Part shown: positions 23,678 through 35,700 of the stretch, piece after piece
Numbering within the stretch: the first letter of the stretch is position 1
How the letters are laid out: the number at the start of each line of letters is the position of its first letter
Translations under genes and position numbers: made by a program
Notes under the pieces: generated by a model
Database searches by the model: none
The model's input: only the letters and a program-made list of their open reading frames with translations
Told to the model about the DNA's origin: nothing
Assembly: GCA_026182355.1 (NCBI GenBank)
Contig: JAPFBL010000049.1
Coordinates: 2,932,501-2,996,500 of the forward strand
Direction of reading: 5' to 3'
Source: Hermatobates lingyangjiaoensis
Taxonomy: Eukaryota; Arthropoda; Insecta; Hemiptera; Hermatobatidae
Length of the DNA stretch: 64,000 nucleotides

Positions 23678-26365
23678 GAATAGTCCGTTGAAAATACTAA
23701 GAAAGGAAGCTTAGACCTTCCGATCAAAAGCAGTTCTCGTTAGAGATTGGTTCCCTGTGGAATTCCGTTCACGATTTATTTGTGATTAAAAACCCTTAGG
23801 TTCTCCTTGGAATTATTTAACTGGTTTATACGAATATCTGCATTTCATCCTTTTTTTTTCAATGCCAGATAAAGTTCCAACTGAACAAAGATGGTAAACT
23901 AAATATTACTTATAACTAACCACGATTTCATTTCTTTAGATTAAAATTATTGAACCAGAAGATAATTTTATTGGTATTTTGCTTATTAAAAGCAAAACCA
24001 GTTTTAAAGCTATACATGTCAGATATGGCAGTTTGCATAATATGCTTTAAACTATAGAAGGTTTCTTAAAGTTTCATATTTAGAATTAATTTATACTATT
24101 AAAATAAGATATTGCTCTCAAACAGCGAAATTGTAAAACCTTTTGGATCACACGTTCGCTTAAAATTTTTATTATTACCCATACATTTATTTAGAAATAT
24201 ACACTTGTAAAATACAGAGTCACAATGGTGAAGGTAGTACTGTATTGTTGTAAGTAAGACTGTAGGTGTTGTATATTTTATAGCTCACATTGTATTAAGT
24301 ATTCATGCATTTTTGCAGTCTTGGTTTTAAAATAGACATATATGTTACTAAATAGATTGAGGATTGGACACCAGACTTACAGTTGTATCATCACCGAAGG
24401 TGAATGCTCTCCTAGTCGGTGTTGAGATGTTTGAGATCTGTACATGACAGTAACAACATACTGTCATTAATTATTAACACTGTACTGTACGCTCTCATTT
24501 GAAAAAACAAGACGAATTTATTCATCCAAGCACTAAAGTAGTAGCTGATAGATTTAAAAAAAAACGATATTTCAGTTAAGTTAATTTTAAATGCATGTCC
24601 AGTGGAATATAAAATAGAGACCTCCCCTCTCTTTTAAATATGAGAGAGTTTTTTTATATTGATAAATTATTTATATTATCTATTTTAGTTACTAGTTTCT
24701 TAATATATTTCCCTTATCCTAGAAAACAGTTTTTCATAATTTTTAAAAAGGAGAATCGGAAAATACATATATGTTTATTAATGACATGTTGAATTCTTTA
24801 AAGTTAGTTGGTGAAGTAGATGGCCATGAGGTGTTTGCTTTGCATGTCAGTTGAGATGGTGCTGACACTTTCACCTGTTGACTACCCATCGTCATCCAGT
24901 GGTGCTTTATTCACTTTGCCTGTTCCTATTTCTTCGTTTAATAGTGTTCTGAGGATGGCAGGTAATATTCAGCCCCCCCCCCCCCTCTATATAGCTATGT
25001 ATACCCCAGGTATCTATATAGCGGGCAGTTATTTTAATCCCTTGTAGACAGATGGTCAGGTTGGGCCGTGCTGTCAGGGTCTTGACAGGAGTTGCGCGGA
25101 CATCTTGAATGGATCTAGTGCGAATGGGGTAACCATGGCCCATCATCATTAAAAGGTCAGCTGAGATCAAGTTATTTAGATAAGCTGAAGACAAATGAAC
25201 ATTGAATAAAAAAATGACTGCTCATACACAATAATAGTGCATGAAGTCCCACAGATTGGCATGTTACCAACTAATACGGTAGTCTCGAAAACTTTGTTGG
25301 AACTATTTTTCTTTCCCAAAGTAGTACTTCTACTTGCAGGAATTTTGGTAGTATGTAACGCATATTAAATACAAACTAAATAACCAAAATAAAGTAAACT
25401 ACATAATGAAATATTAAGTCAAATAAAAACATCTTTAATTGAACGTGAGTATGCTAAATTACTGAATCAAAGGATGTGAACTAATGTACAATTAACAAGT
25501 TATTTGATCAAGAGCCATACTATTTATTAATTGGGTGAATTACATACAACTAAGTAACATTTGGTTTGAATTAGTAGCTAGTTTAATCCAAATGAGATGG
25601 TCTGTATTTGAATCGTGAAGTTGTTAGATATACAGAGAGCTGAATCAGTAATTTTGAAACGAAGAAAGTAACATTAATTTACCATGTCCTTGAGGAACAT
25701 AAACGATGCTTTGTTAAATCTAGGTATTTATTTGATTGCCCACTATGTATTAACGGAAAATATTGCTTAGTGTGATACGACTTTGGAGTTAGTCTATTAT
25801 TTTTACAATGATGCAATTTTTGCCAACTTCTTATACGACCTAGGGAAGCTATTGTGACATGTTTGCAAAGCCATTTCGTCTCAATACATCTGCTCTTTCA
25901 TTTCCCTTAATGCTAATATGTGTTTGACACGTTAGGCTGAGAAAATCCATCCACATATTATATTGTTAAATGTATCAATTTAATGTACTTATCAATTTTT
26001 AACTTATCAATAAACGAGTATTTATTTTATTGAAGCAAGTAATTAATTAATTGACTGTTGATAGTCAATTAGCGTAGTAACACATTTACTTATAGCAAAT
26101 TTGAGTGTATGTTAAAACACTTCAGGTTTTTTCCTAATATTTTCAAGAAGAAATTATATGTTACAAAAAAATGGCAAGAAAATTCTTTATTTAATTCAAA
26201 AGTTCTGCAGTCAGTTACTATGTGGTATTACTGATGTTAACTAAACTGAATGTTTTACGAAGTGAGAGGTAAAAGTTAAGGTTGACTCCTGATATAAACA
26301 TACACATATTACATCCACTTAAAGGGGAATATAACGTCTTATTCGTAAGTGTAAATTTTCTTTCT

Positions 26366-26400
26366 CACTCGACCAGTTTCGGATCTCTACTATCTTCCAG
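26366..26400 (-). repeat. PLE-type tail, CTGGAAGAT...GAAACTGGTCGAG
   Basis: Minus-strand CTGGAAGATAGTAGAGATC then CGAAACTGGTCGAGTGAG. Shares its end with the 10.27 and 32.45 kb copies. Confidence 0.35.
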
Positions 26401-26534
26401 AATAAAACTTAGCGTTTTCAGTGGATTGTCCTGTATTTATAACCCGTATCGATATTTCCTATTCGGTAACATATCCAGGTATCTATTGCATGATTAAATA
26501 TTTTATTTCCTTTCTTTTTCACTATTTATAAAAT

Positions 26535-26615
26535 ACCAGGTAATGTGGCTTGTCTATAACTTAAATAGGTGTCAAATAATAAATGAACCACACTTCTTGC
26601 CTCTAGAACAGTACG
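26535..26615 (+). repeat. Dispersed repeat, second member
   Basis: Partner of 21955-22040. It follows a PLE-type tail at 26366-26400 by about 130 bases. Confidence 0.4.
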
Positions 26616-28589
26616 TCTGAAAGCTTATAAATGTGGACGTTGTTATAAAATAACAACTACTTAATTCACTTTTGATTTAACCATCCGTGTTTCCTTCATC
26701 GGTTTCTCATCTGTCTCCTGGTCCTTTCCCTACCTTCTGGAAGTTTCTCAGTTTAAACAACTCTTCTGTTGGGCAGTTAGTTTGATAGGCATACAAGAGA
26801 CGAACGAACAAGAAAGAGATAACAAAACTGAAATAAATATATTTTAAAAATTGTACATACAAAATAAAAATATCAAAAGTAAAGATATAGAATAGTTAAT
26901 TATGTTATAAATAATAGGATAAGTTATCTAACAGGGAAAGTTGATACGGAGCTATAAATATTGGATAACCGTTGAAAACCCTAAGCGTCTCTAAAAGTTG
27001 GACAAGACCGGAAACCAATCGAGTCTGAAAGGAAATTTACGAAATAAGATGTTACATTCTTGTTTCTGTGTATTAACAATAATAATAATATATATTACAT
27101 GCAAATAGCAAAGTTGGGATGGAAAACCAGTAATCCAGAAGCTTACGAAATTACCTAACCGTTTCTTTAAGGCGCTTTTTTATTGCTACAGTGTATTTAG
27201 ACAGATTGCTTGTTTCCCTAAATTCCTCTATCTATTTCTATAAATCTATTTCTTCCTTGATGTTTTCATAGTTTAGATTTGTTATTGTAGACTTAGTAGA
27301 AGAGGTCCAAGTGACTTCACTTACATTTCCGTCTGTCACAACAGTTAGTACGTAGTTTTTCATCTTTTTGTATGACTTTTGTATATTTTTGAGTTAATTT
27401 CTAAATGCTCTCTGAATATAACTTGTATTCTGAATATAACTTGAAGAACAACACTATTGTTTATTAATAACATTTCTTTTCCAAAAAACATTTATATGTG
27501 CAAACTTTTATTATATTTCCGGGAAAAGTTCTGAACGTTAAATATCTCTTGTGAGTGAACTGAACTATGTCCCTCACATATACGAATCTTTAAACAGGCA
27601 TAAAGATCAAAATAAGCAACTTAATGCTTCGTTATGGTAAACGATGCCATCCAGATGAATTAATCTCGTTGACATTGTACTAAGTTATTCAGGTTTTCAA
27701 ATAAGTTTGTATCATGTTCGTTTTTTTTTACATGCAAATATTCATTCATATGAAGTAGTTTTTTTTGAACAAATTTTGTTTTATTTTAAATATTAAAATT
27801 GATTATAAAATAATTAATAAATAATGTTTTAACTTGTTAATTAATTGTTTAAATAAGTAACAAATAATGTTTTTAACATTGCAAAATTGTGAATATGGTC
27901 ATGGAGCTAAATGATTTCTCGTTCTCGGTCAAGAGATATTAGTGCTCGCGTTTGTTTTACGTCCAGTCAGCATTTTATGGTACTCAGCCAGATAGAATAG
28001 GATTTTTTATAGTGTTAATTGGCATATGATGTAGGATTTAACAAACTGCAATGATTTCAGCTTGGTAATTTGTTATTATAACAATATTTCTGTGGCAAAT
28101 ACGAGTACTCTGTGCGTACTTTTTTCCAAGTCATATATAAAACATTATTTCACCATTATCTTCGAATAGTATAAAATTATTTTTCACGACGTACTGAGAA
28201 TACTTAAACAATGATAAGGATTTATTCTATAATCATAGATTGATTTCTATATTTTTTAAAAATAAATGAAGGGTCTATTATCTGTTAGGTACATAGTGCT
28301 GGCAGTGGTGTCGACCGTAGAACTGGGTAATAGTAGAGCCTTCATCGTTTTACCAAAATGTGTTATTCCACTTACCAAGTTTGGTAAGCGTTTGGAGTGT
28401 TCATTTCTGTTATTTTTCTTTGTTATTTGACTAATTCTGTGCTGTCCTCTAGGAGAAGTCGTCTCAATCAAATGTTTAGTATGCTTTAAGGCCAATGCTA
28501 CCCTGACAGCAGGGATGCACAGTGCATCTAGTGAGAGGTGTGCAGGGGATTTTGACATTTTTCTTGACATATGACAAATTTTTTTTCCT

Positions 28590-28887
28590 TAGGCAAGATT
28601 GAGGGGTCTACACCTTTGAGGTTGATTCCTCAAGGGAATAACTGGTATCTCCCTAATGATTCTACATTGAAAGTCCTAAATTCTGCCTAACTCAAGTATA
28701 TTTAGAGCAGGGATCTTTGACAAGTACCTGGCATCGTGCAGGCTATGGACTTACGGCTTAACGTCCTCTCCGAGGGACGACGTGGTCAGATTTTTTCACC
28801 TTCCACGTGAAAAATCGAGGACCAGAGTGATAATCGAACTTGGATCTACAAGAGGCGAGAACGTATGCCACTGGGCTACCCTGGCCC
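28590..28887 (-). mobile_element. tRNA-derived SINE
   Basis: Minus strand starts GGGCCAGGGTAGCCCAGTGG, an RNA polymerase III A box (28868-28880). It has a B box AAGTTCGATTATC at 28829-28841, about 30 bases further. A unique body follows to about 28590. The boxes and their spacing mimic a tRNA, but the cloverleaf cannot be completed, so this is a SINE head. A decayed copy lies at 31722-31915. Confidence 0.72.
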
Positions 28888-31352
28888 TTATACGATAACT
28901 TACTACTGTATTTACATTTTTATACTACCTCTCAGGAACTATAGGTATTTTTTAATCATAATTTCTCTCTTTTCTCATCAATTGAGACAAGCTTTTCCTT
29001 TCTATAAATAACTATAACTATCAGTTATAAATTTTATTATTGTTGTTAAGTGTATGGTTTTTTATAGCCAGTGCTGTACAACACAGCTAGTTCTAGTCTT
29101 GATAGATCGAGCAAAAGCCGTCTGTGCGAGCTCTGATTAAATAAAAGAAACAACATATTTGGGTTCAATTTAAAAATTGTTGATCATAAGATAACATTTA
29201 CAATTGTTTCTACAGTGTAAATAATACGAACTAAGTTATTGAAAATAAACATTAAACTTCTTACTAATTAATAAAGACTGAAGTATGGTGAATAAAAAAT
29301 AATTTATAATATATAATAATAAATTATTTATATATTATAATGTACAATAATTTTCGTTTAATCTAAATATACAGTACAGTATATTTAGTACAGTAAATAT
29401 ACGGTATACATTTAGTATACATAAATATACAGTAGAAAATTTACATTTTCAATATTCATTAAAAATGATGCTTTTACTGCTCTTGATTTTTCACTTGTGG
29501 ACTTATACTCTTCTTTGGGAAGATCAAAACATGCTTGGGTTGGATTATGTCATAGTCAAATGAGATATAAAATTCCTTTGCTATAAGAGTTATTTATTTA
29601 TTTATTATTTATAATTTATTTATTTATTTAGTTAGTTAGTTATTTTTTAAAAAATAAAAAAGTATTTGTTAATGTTATTAAAAGTGGGTCACTGTATCAA
29701 GTGAAGGATGAAGTTTCACCTTTCTAGTTTTATTGGTGAGGTCTTTAAGCTCTAAAAATGTTTCATATGTCAAAATGAGAACAACACGAACGAAACATTC
29801 ACGTTCTGGGGAAGAATGTAATTTTCAGGTGGAAAGCAAGAGGCGTATATGATGCATGTAATATCAGGGTTACTTTACTTTACTCGTCTAGAGATGTTAT
29901 GTTTAAAAAATGACGTAATTTAATTTGATATCGTATATTCATCTCCCTGTAAAGGAAAGACAAGCCAGCAATTATAGCAGTTAAGGTTGGAATCAATAGA
30001 ACTATTCATCCATCATCTAACCACCAATGAAGATAAAAAACTTCCCACCCGAACCTACTAGTTATAACATACCTAACACGCACTCCTTAATATAATTCTT
30101 TCCCTTCCACTCATGTAATATAATAATGTTGCAGGACTGCCTGTTTGTTATCAAACCTCTTCTAGGGTTTTAGAGGTAGACCTCCATAACCATATATATT
30201 ATGAAACAACTTGAAGCTGGCTACTTGGAAGTAGGTTTATTTGTTATACGTGCACGAGTATGATGACGTCATCAGCATGATTTTTTTTATAACAATTCGC
30301 ATTTCATTATTTTCAATTTTTAAAAGGTGGAATTCGTTGTGTGGACGCAACTAATGGACAAAATTGGCATTGTTTATTACCTGTTTAAGAGCTCTATGGG
30401 GATAACTTTACAGATCGCGTCTTCGTCCAAATCTGTAAAAAAATATGAGTGATAAAGGAATACAAAACGCGATAAGCCAAATATTCGGATAAAATATTTT
30501 AAAAAGACTTTTATATATTTGACATAGAATATTTGTCTTTATATATTTGACATATGATTCTTGTGAACATTTGAAGGCATATAAGTCGGTTACAAAATTT
30601 ATTCTCTACATTATTCGTAAAATTTTTCTCCGGTAAGTCTGTAAGCCCTGGAAATCTGATAAAAACTGTAAACATGTAAATTCGGCGTTAGTCATTTCTT
30701 TAGATTTTAAAATTCACCTGTTAGTGATGCATGTATTCTCACCGAGCAATTTATATTAATGCAGACTTATAATAATTTTCACTCACTTTATGACCTACTA
30801 ATGTTTTTATTCGTTTGCACTTTCTTTGATTGATGAAATGAAAATAAAAACTCTAAGTTCATTAATTGAATTGTTAAAAGTTATTTTTACTAAATGCCTG
30901 CTTATACCAATACAGTCATAGATAACTTTTTATCCATTGGTATGAATTCTATTCATTTTTATTTGATTATTTAATTAAAACTTAATATACGACATTAAAA
31001 TTTAACATAGATAATACCCTATATACAGAAATGGTAAAATATTTATACTAGTATTTGGAACAAAGAAATTTTGTGGGTTTTTTTTGTGTTCACCCGTGCG
31101 AAGCTGGGACTGCTATTATGTTATTGTATTATTGTTCAAACATGATTTCTTTGAAAAAAATACGAAATAAGATGGTAGAGTTTTATAATAATATCAATAG
31201 ATTCAAAATATATCTTATCAAACTCTTGGAGTATCCATATATTCTGTACGTAAGTACATCGTAGTACCCAATCATTGCTCCTCCACTCATTGTTATGTTT
31301 AAATCACTTCTTTTCCGCCCTTGGCATAATCATTTATTACCTCTGTTAACAG
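28888..31352. other. AT-rich region upstream of first visible TPST exon
   Basis: Probably TPST intron, since the N-terminal exon must lie upstream. No sequence resembling the PRSGTT/5'-PAPS loop seen. Contains the TTTA repeat at 29588-29640. Confidence 0.45.
29588..29640. repeat. (TTTA)n-like microsatellite
   Basis: Imperfect TTTA/TTAG units. Confidence 0.75.
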
Positions 31353-31547
31353 GTGATTGATTCAGCGATAGCTGCGTTTTGCCTGGAAGTGATTGCACGG
31401 CACGGAGAAGCGGCAGAACGACTGTGCAACAAGGATCCACTCACCCTCAAGTCTGCTGACTATCTTTCCCACCTCTTCCCAAATTCCAAGTTTATCTTCA
31501 TGGTGAGGGATGGTCGAGCCACCGTCCATTCCATTATATCTAGGCAG
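31353..31547 (+). CDS. TPST: TPST exon a (PAPS 3'-phosphate-binding segment)
   Basis: Codes for 65 residues in phase 0, from VIDSAIAAF to HSIISRQ. Preceded by a pyrimidine-containing tract and TTAACAG, followed by donor GTAATG at 31548. It contains CNKDP and, near residues 50-57, MVRDGRA followed by VHSIISR. In TPSTs the Arg of RDGR and the downstream Ser bind the 3'-phosphate of PAPS. Over most of its length the segment can be laid against vertebrate TPST without gaps. Translation stays open past the donor for about 130 bases, but similarity stops exactly at the GT, so the longer reading frame is intron read-through. Confidence 0.93.
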
Positions 31548-32729
31548 GTAATGGAACTCCTGTATGTTCTTCCATCCCTAGAATTGACTTTGCACCATTC
31601 TGTACTTTTTTATTACCTCGTCCACATATTAAAACTTTCATTTCAATGGTTTTTGGTGGTGGAAATTCATGCTGGGTTGTAATTGTCACCCATTTTAGTT
31701 ATCATCGAGTCACATTATCGGATAGATTCTAAATAGGGAGTCTAACTCAAATTTATTAGGATAGTGGATCTTTAACCGAGTACCTGCCATTGTACAGGCT
31801 CGGATGGACAACTAAGCTATTTGTCATATTCGAGGGTCGGCATACTCAAAATTTTCAATCTCCCTCATGAAAAATCTAGGATAATGACCAACATGCGAAC
31901 CTCTAATCTTCAGTAAATACCAACAAAAGTGAAGTATATTCTTACTTTTAAATTACCTATTTATAAAAGTAATGATTAAAAAACCATACATTATCATTTT
32001 TAAGAAGTATATTTATAAAAAATGCAATTTATCATCAGAACTTTATATTAATTTATAAAAAAAAGTTATTTTTTTTACAAAAAAAACTTTAAATCATTGT
32101 GAAAATGTCAAAGATACGAAAAATTATTGGACGTATTTTTTATCTATTTGGGGATGTATCAAAATACTTTCACACCTTGTGTACAAGGTTTTCCCATTTC
32201 TCACATAAAAAAAGTTCAGGATCTCGAGGTCTCCAGTACCAGTGGTCTCCAGTACGCTTACACTCTTGTTTTATTTAATTCATTGGACTATATGGTATCA
32301 GTAGACAGAAATTACATTAATGTTATTTGTACTTCTGAGGAACTTTTACAAACAGCATATATATTTGTTTTGAAAACAACAAGAAATCATTACTGTTTTG
32401 TTCAAGAATTAAAGAAGAATGTAGAATCTTCTACTCGACCGGTTTCGAAATTACTTCCATCTTCACGGAGTGTTTTCAATAAATTCACTGAAGATGGAAG
32501 TTTATAATTCTGGGTCGTGTAGAAAGGAGATTTACGAGGTAATATTGTACATTCTTCTCTAATTCTTGTTAACAACTTCCAGTATAATAAGAATATTATG
32601 TTTTATTCAACTGTTAGAATGTATATTGTAATTCGATTTTTCTCTAACATTGTGTATCTTTCTTCTACAACGATTTACAAAAAAAAAAGTAAGATTGTTA
32701 TTAATTCTCTTTTGCTCAGCATTATCATC

Positions 32730-32780
<51 letters not shown>

Positions 32781-35700
32781 TCACTTCTTATGACAGGGAT
32801 TTGTCGACTGATTTATTTATTACATTTCCATTCATTCGATGGTCGATTTATATTCAAATGAATTTTAGATTTGTAGCACCTTTCATGTGGTTTCCTCATT
32901 TCATCGATTTCTTGCCACACTTGCTTGATGTCCACATATTTTCCCCTTTATTCTTATTCTTAGCCTCAAGATGTTGGCTATTTTCAAATGATGTATCTTT
33001 TGACGTTGGTATGGGATCCATACTCAATTATTAGTTCATTAATATTAAAGGAATTTCACTATCAAATATTTATTTCACCATATTTTTACGGGTTTTTCAG
33101 GGTGAAAAATAATAATAATTAAATTCACAGTTTTTTTTATTATTATTAATAATTATTTATATTGTCTTTTATCATGTAATATTTCCTTATTCAAAATTCA
33201 AATGCATGCCATTTTTTGTAGCAATATTCATATTAAGACAGTGCTTAGTAAGACCTTTTAAGTTTCATTCTGAAATGAATACGCCATTATGATAGCACAT
33301 ATATTCCCAGTAGAATTTAATAGAGCGTGCATGTTAAATAGTCTATTCATCTGCATACCTTCACTTGTTATACCTAACTATAGCACGTTATAGTGGGATG
33401 AGTTGAGTAAGTTTTCTCAAATTTAAATTAATAAGAAGGGATGCTGTAATTATATTATAATAGTTGAGTGTACGTCACTCCAGATTTTTTATTTTAGTGT
33501 TTATTCCTGTTCGACTTGAATGTTTGCAGGTAAGGCAAGACAGCTCTATCGGGTTAGCTATTATGTTGATAATTAAATCCCAAATTAAGTTTAGCTAAAG
33601 TTAACACGATATTCACTGACTGTTATACGGTACTAAGTTCGCCGGGTCAGCTAGTATTTTAATATTACCCAAAACTATAGGGTTGCTATCCGTTCCAGGA
33701 ACTGTACTCCTATGTATTAAATATTACTAATATTTGTCAAACGGTTGGACTTGTAGAGTGTTAAACTATTGATAATCATACACCCGGTCACGGAGTAAAA
33801 CATCAAAAATGGGTTCAGTGGACCTCGAGACATGAAAGTCTGTTTATCACTTAATATATTTCTTCCTTCATCACTGTACTTTGTTATACAGCCAACAAAA
33901 GAAATGAACATGTCTGTGTTAAGAAGTGAAAAATCATCCTTTCAATACGAGTATGTTGGTTGAAAAAGGGATATTACATCATCATTGTAGATCATACACC
34001 ATACTTATAGTATACTCATATTTCAAGCTTGGATACCCAATAATTTCAAGCAATACCAAAATACCCAAAACTACATGTGTCATGTATTTTTATAAATATT
34101 GTACTATTATACATCCGAATTTGTACGATATAGTAAATAACGGTTCTGTCCCTGTCCAATGATCAAATATCAGGAATAGTACACTGAAATTTATATTTAG
34201 CATAGGATTGCCTTAATAGTTTAAAAATGTTATACATTTTATTTATCAAATAAATAACGTGGTTTAGTGTAGTATAGTGGCAAACAAATATTTTCTGAAT
34301 TAGAAAAATGTACTGTAATTTTTCTATGATGCGATTTGTTTGCATCTTCTTGTATCGTTGTTGTGTTGCTATGATGTTATGGCCACCCAAACTGTGTGAC
34401 CAGTATCGTGTTCATAAGATTTCAGATTCAATCTGTTATTTTTTTTAGAATAAAATTTAAGTTAAAACTGCTCTTATCTTTTATAAAAAAATGCTGAGAC
34501 TTCTTATAGGTTATGCATTAATTAGTTAACTGCAAATTTTCTACGCTCTAGAGTTAATAGTTTAGGTGACAAAAGAAATAGTGTCTGATAACACATATGG
34601 GCAATTAAGTAGGCTTTATGAGGCAGTATGTCCAAAAACTATACAGTTAATCTAAACTGTGTGAGATATTTTTGGGTGTAATATTGATTTGATACATCAA
34701 ACTGTGTACGTGTAGTGTGATCACAAACATTTGGATACATAAAAAAGTTAGTCTTGTGTATTAACATTTTTTTAAGCATATATGGACTAATTTTTCAAAG
34801 GTAAGTGCACGTAAATATTTAATTTGGAAAATTAGCAAGGAAATTAGACCTCTTCAATTTAAATTAGATGTGATTTTGCCATTTCTGTAGTATGAACGAA
34901 TACACAGACAAATTGATTTTTATAAATATAGATTACAGTTCCAAACATATTAAATAATCACAGGAAATTTATGTTGAATTCAGAATGTAGTATTAATATG
35001 TTTTGCTGTAGCAGAATTGGACTACTATAAAAAATGTATGGTCTATCTTAAACGAACTCGTCCAGCAATTGATCTCTCTACTTTAATCTAGTACAGTGGT
35101 TCTTAACCTGGGTTTGATTGGCAGGGTTTTTAGATTGGCCTTTTTATGGCCAAAAAGCTCAAATTGGCATTTTTTTGAAACTGCTTGGCCAGTGAGTTTC
35201 CAGTTTGGCCTTTTTCTTATGATCAGCCTTTTATTAGAATCAACACCAATAACAAAGTTTTGGTCACGTTATTTAACATCAAATAACTTAATTCTCTTCA
35301 TAAAGCCGTTTTGAACTGAAAACTCAACGTTCTATTCCTGTATGCAACTAGTATGAAACATGTAATGTTTGAAGTTGGTTACGTTACCCAGTTTGAACCT
35401 TAAAAAACTGAAAATTGAAAAAGGATTCGGAAATATAAATAAAAAATGTTGTTTGTGGTCCCTTACAAAGTGATTTAAAAGAGAATGGTGGAGGTAAGAA
35501 TTCATGCTTTCTTACACACTAAAAGTCTTTTTTAGTCAAAAGACATTTCAATTAATAAGCATATGTGTATCGTCGTAAGATATTATAAGGAATCTGATGA
35601 TGGCAATCCTAAAATCGAAACTTGTCTCTTTGTCACTAACTCAGGTTTCATGGGCATCTGTACAGTATCTTTATGATATTTTTGTATAATTGTGTAAATC

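Larger units (their letters stand above)
23678..28589. other. AT-rich spacer
   Basis: A C run at 24977-24990 lies within a somewhat GC-richer 24800-25200 segment with open frames on both strands that I cannot assign. PLE-type tail at 26366-26400. A minus-strand open frame of 104 codons at 28256-28570 borders the SINE and matches no known family. Confidence 0.45.

Noticed and set aside
28256..28570. 104-codon minus-strand frame next to the SINE
   Set aside because: No family similarity recognised; may be part of a repeat body.
31055..31110. CACCCGTGCGAAGCTGGGAC as a transposon end
   Set aside because: The wording is typical of some repeat termini, but there is no partner end or flanking duplication in the window.
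31548..31682. Open frame continuing past TPST exon a
   Set aside because: Similarity ends at a canonical GT donor and resumes at 39859; the extension is intron.
32598..32861. 87-codon frame with poly-Ile
   Set aside because: Generated by the (ATT)n repeat.
33520..33660. Possible end of another transposon (CGCCGGGTCAGCTAGT)
   Set aside because: Resembles the 3' ends of some Helitrons or RTE-type elements, but no matching 5' end or second copy was found.
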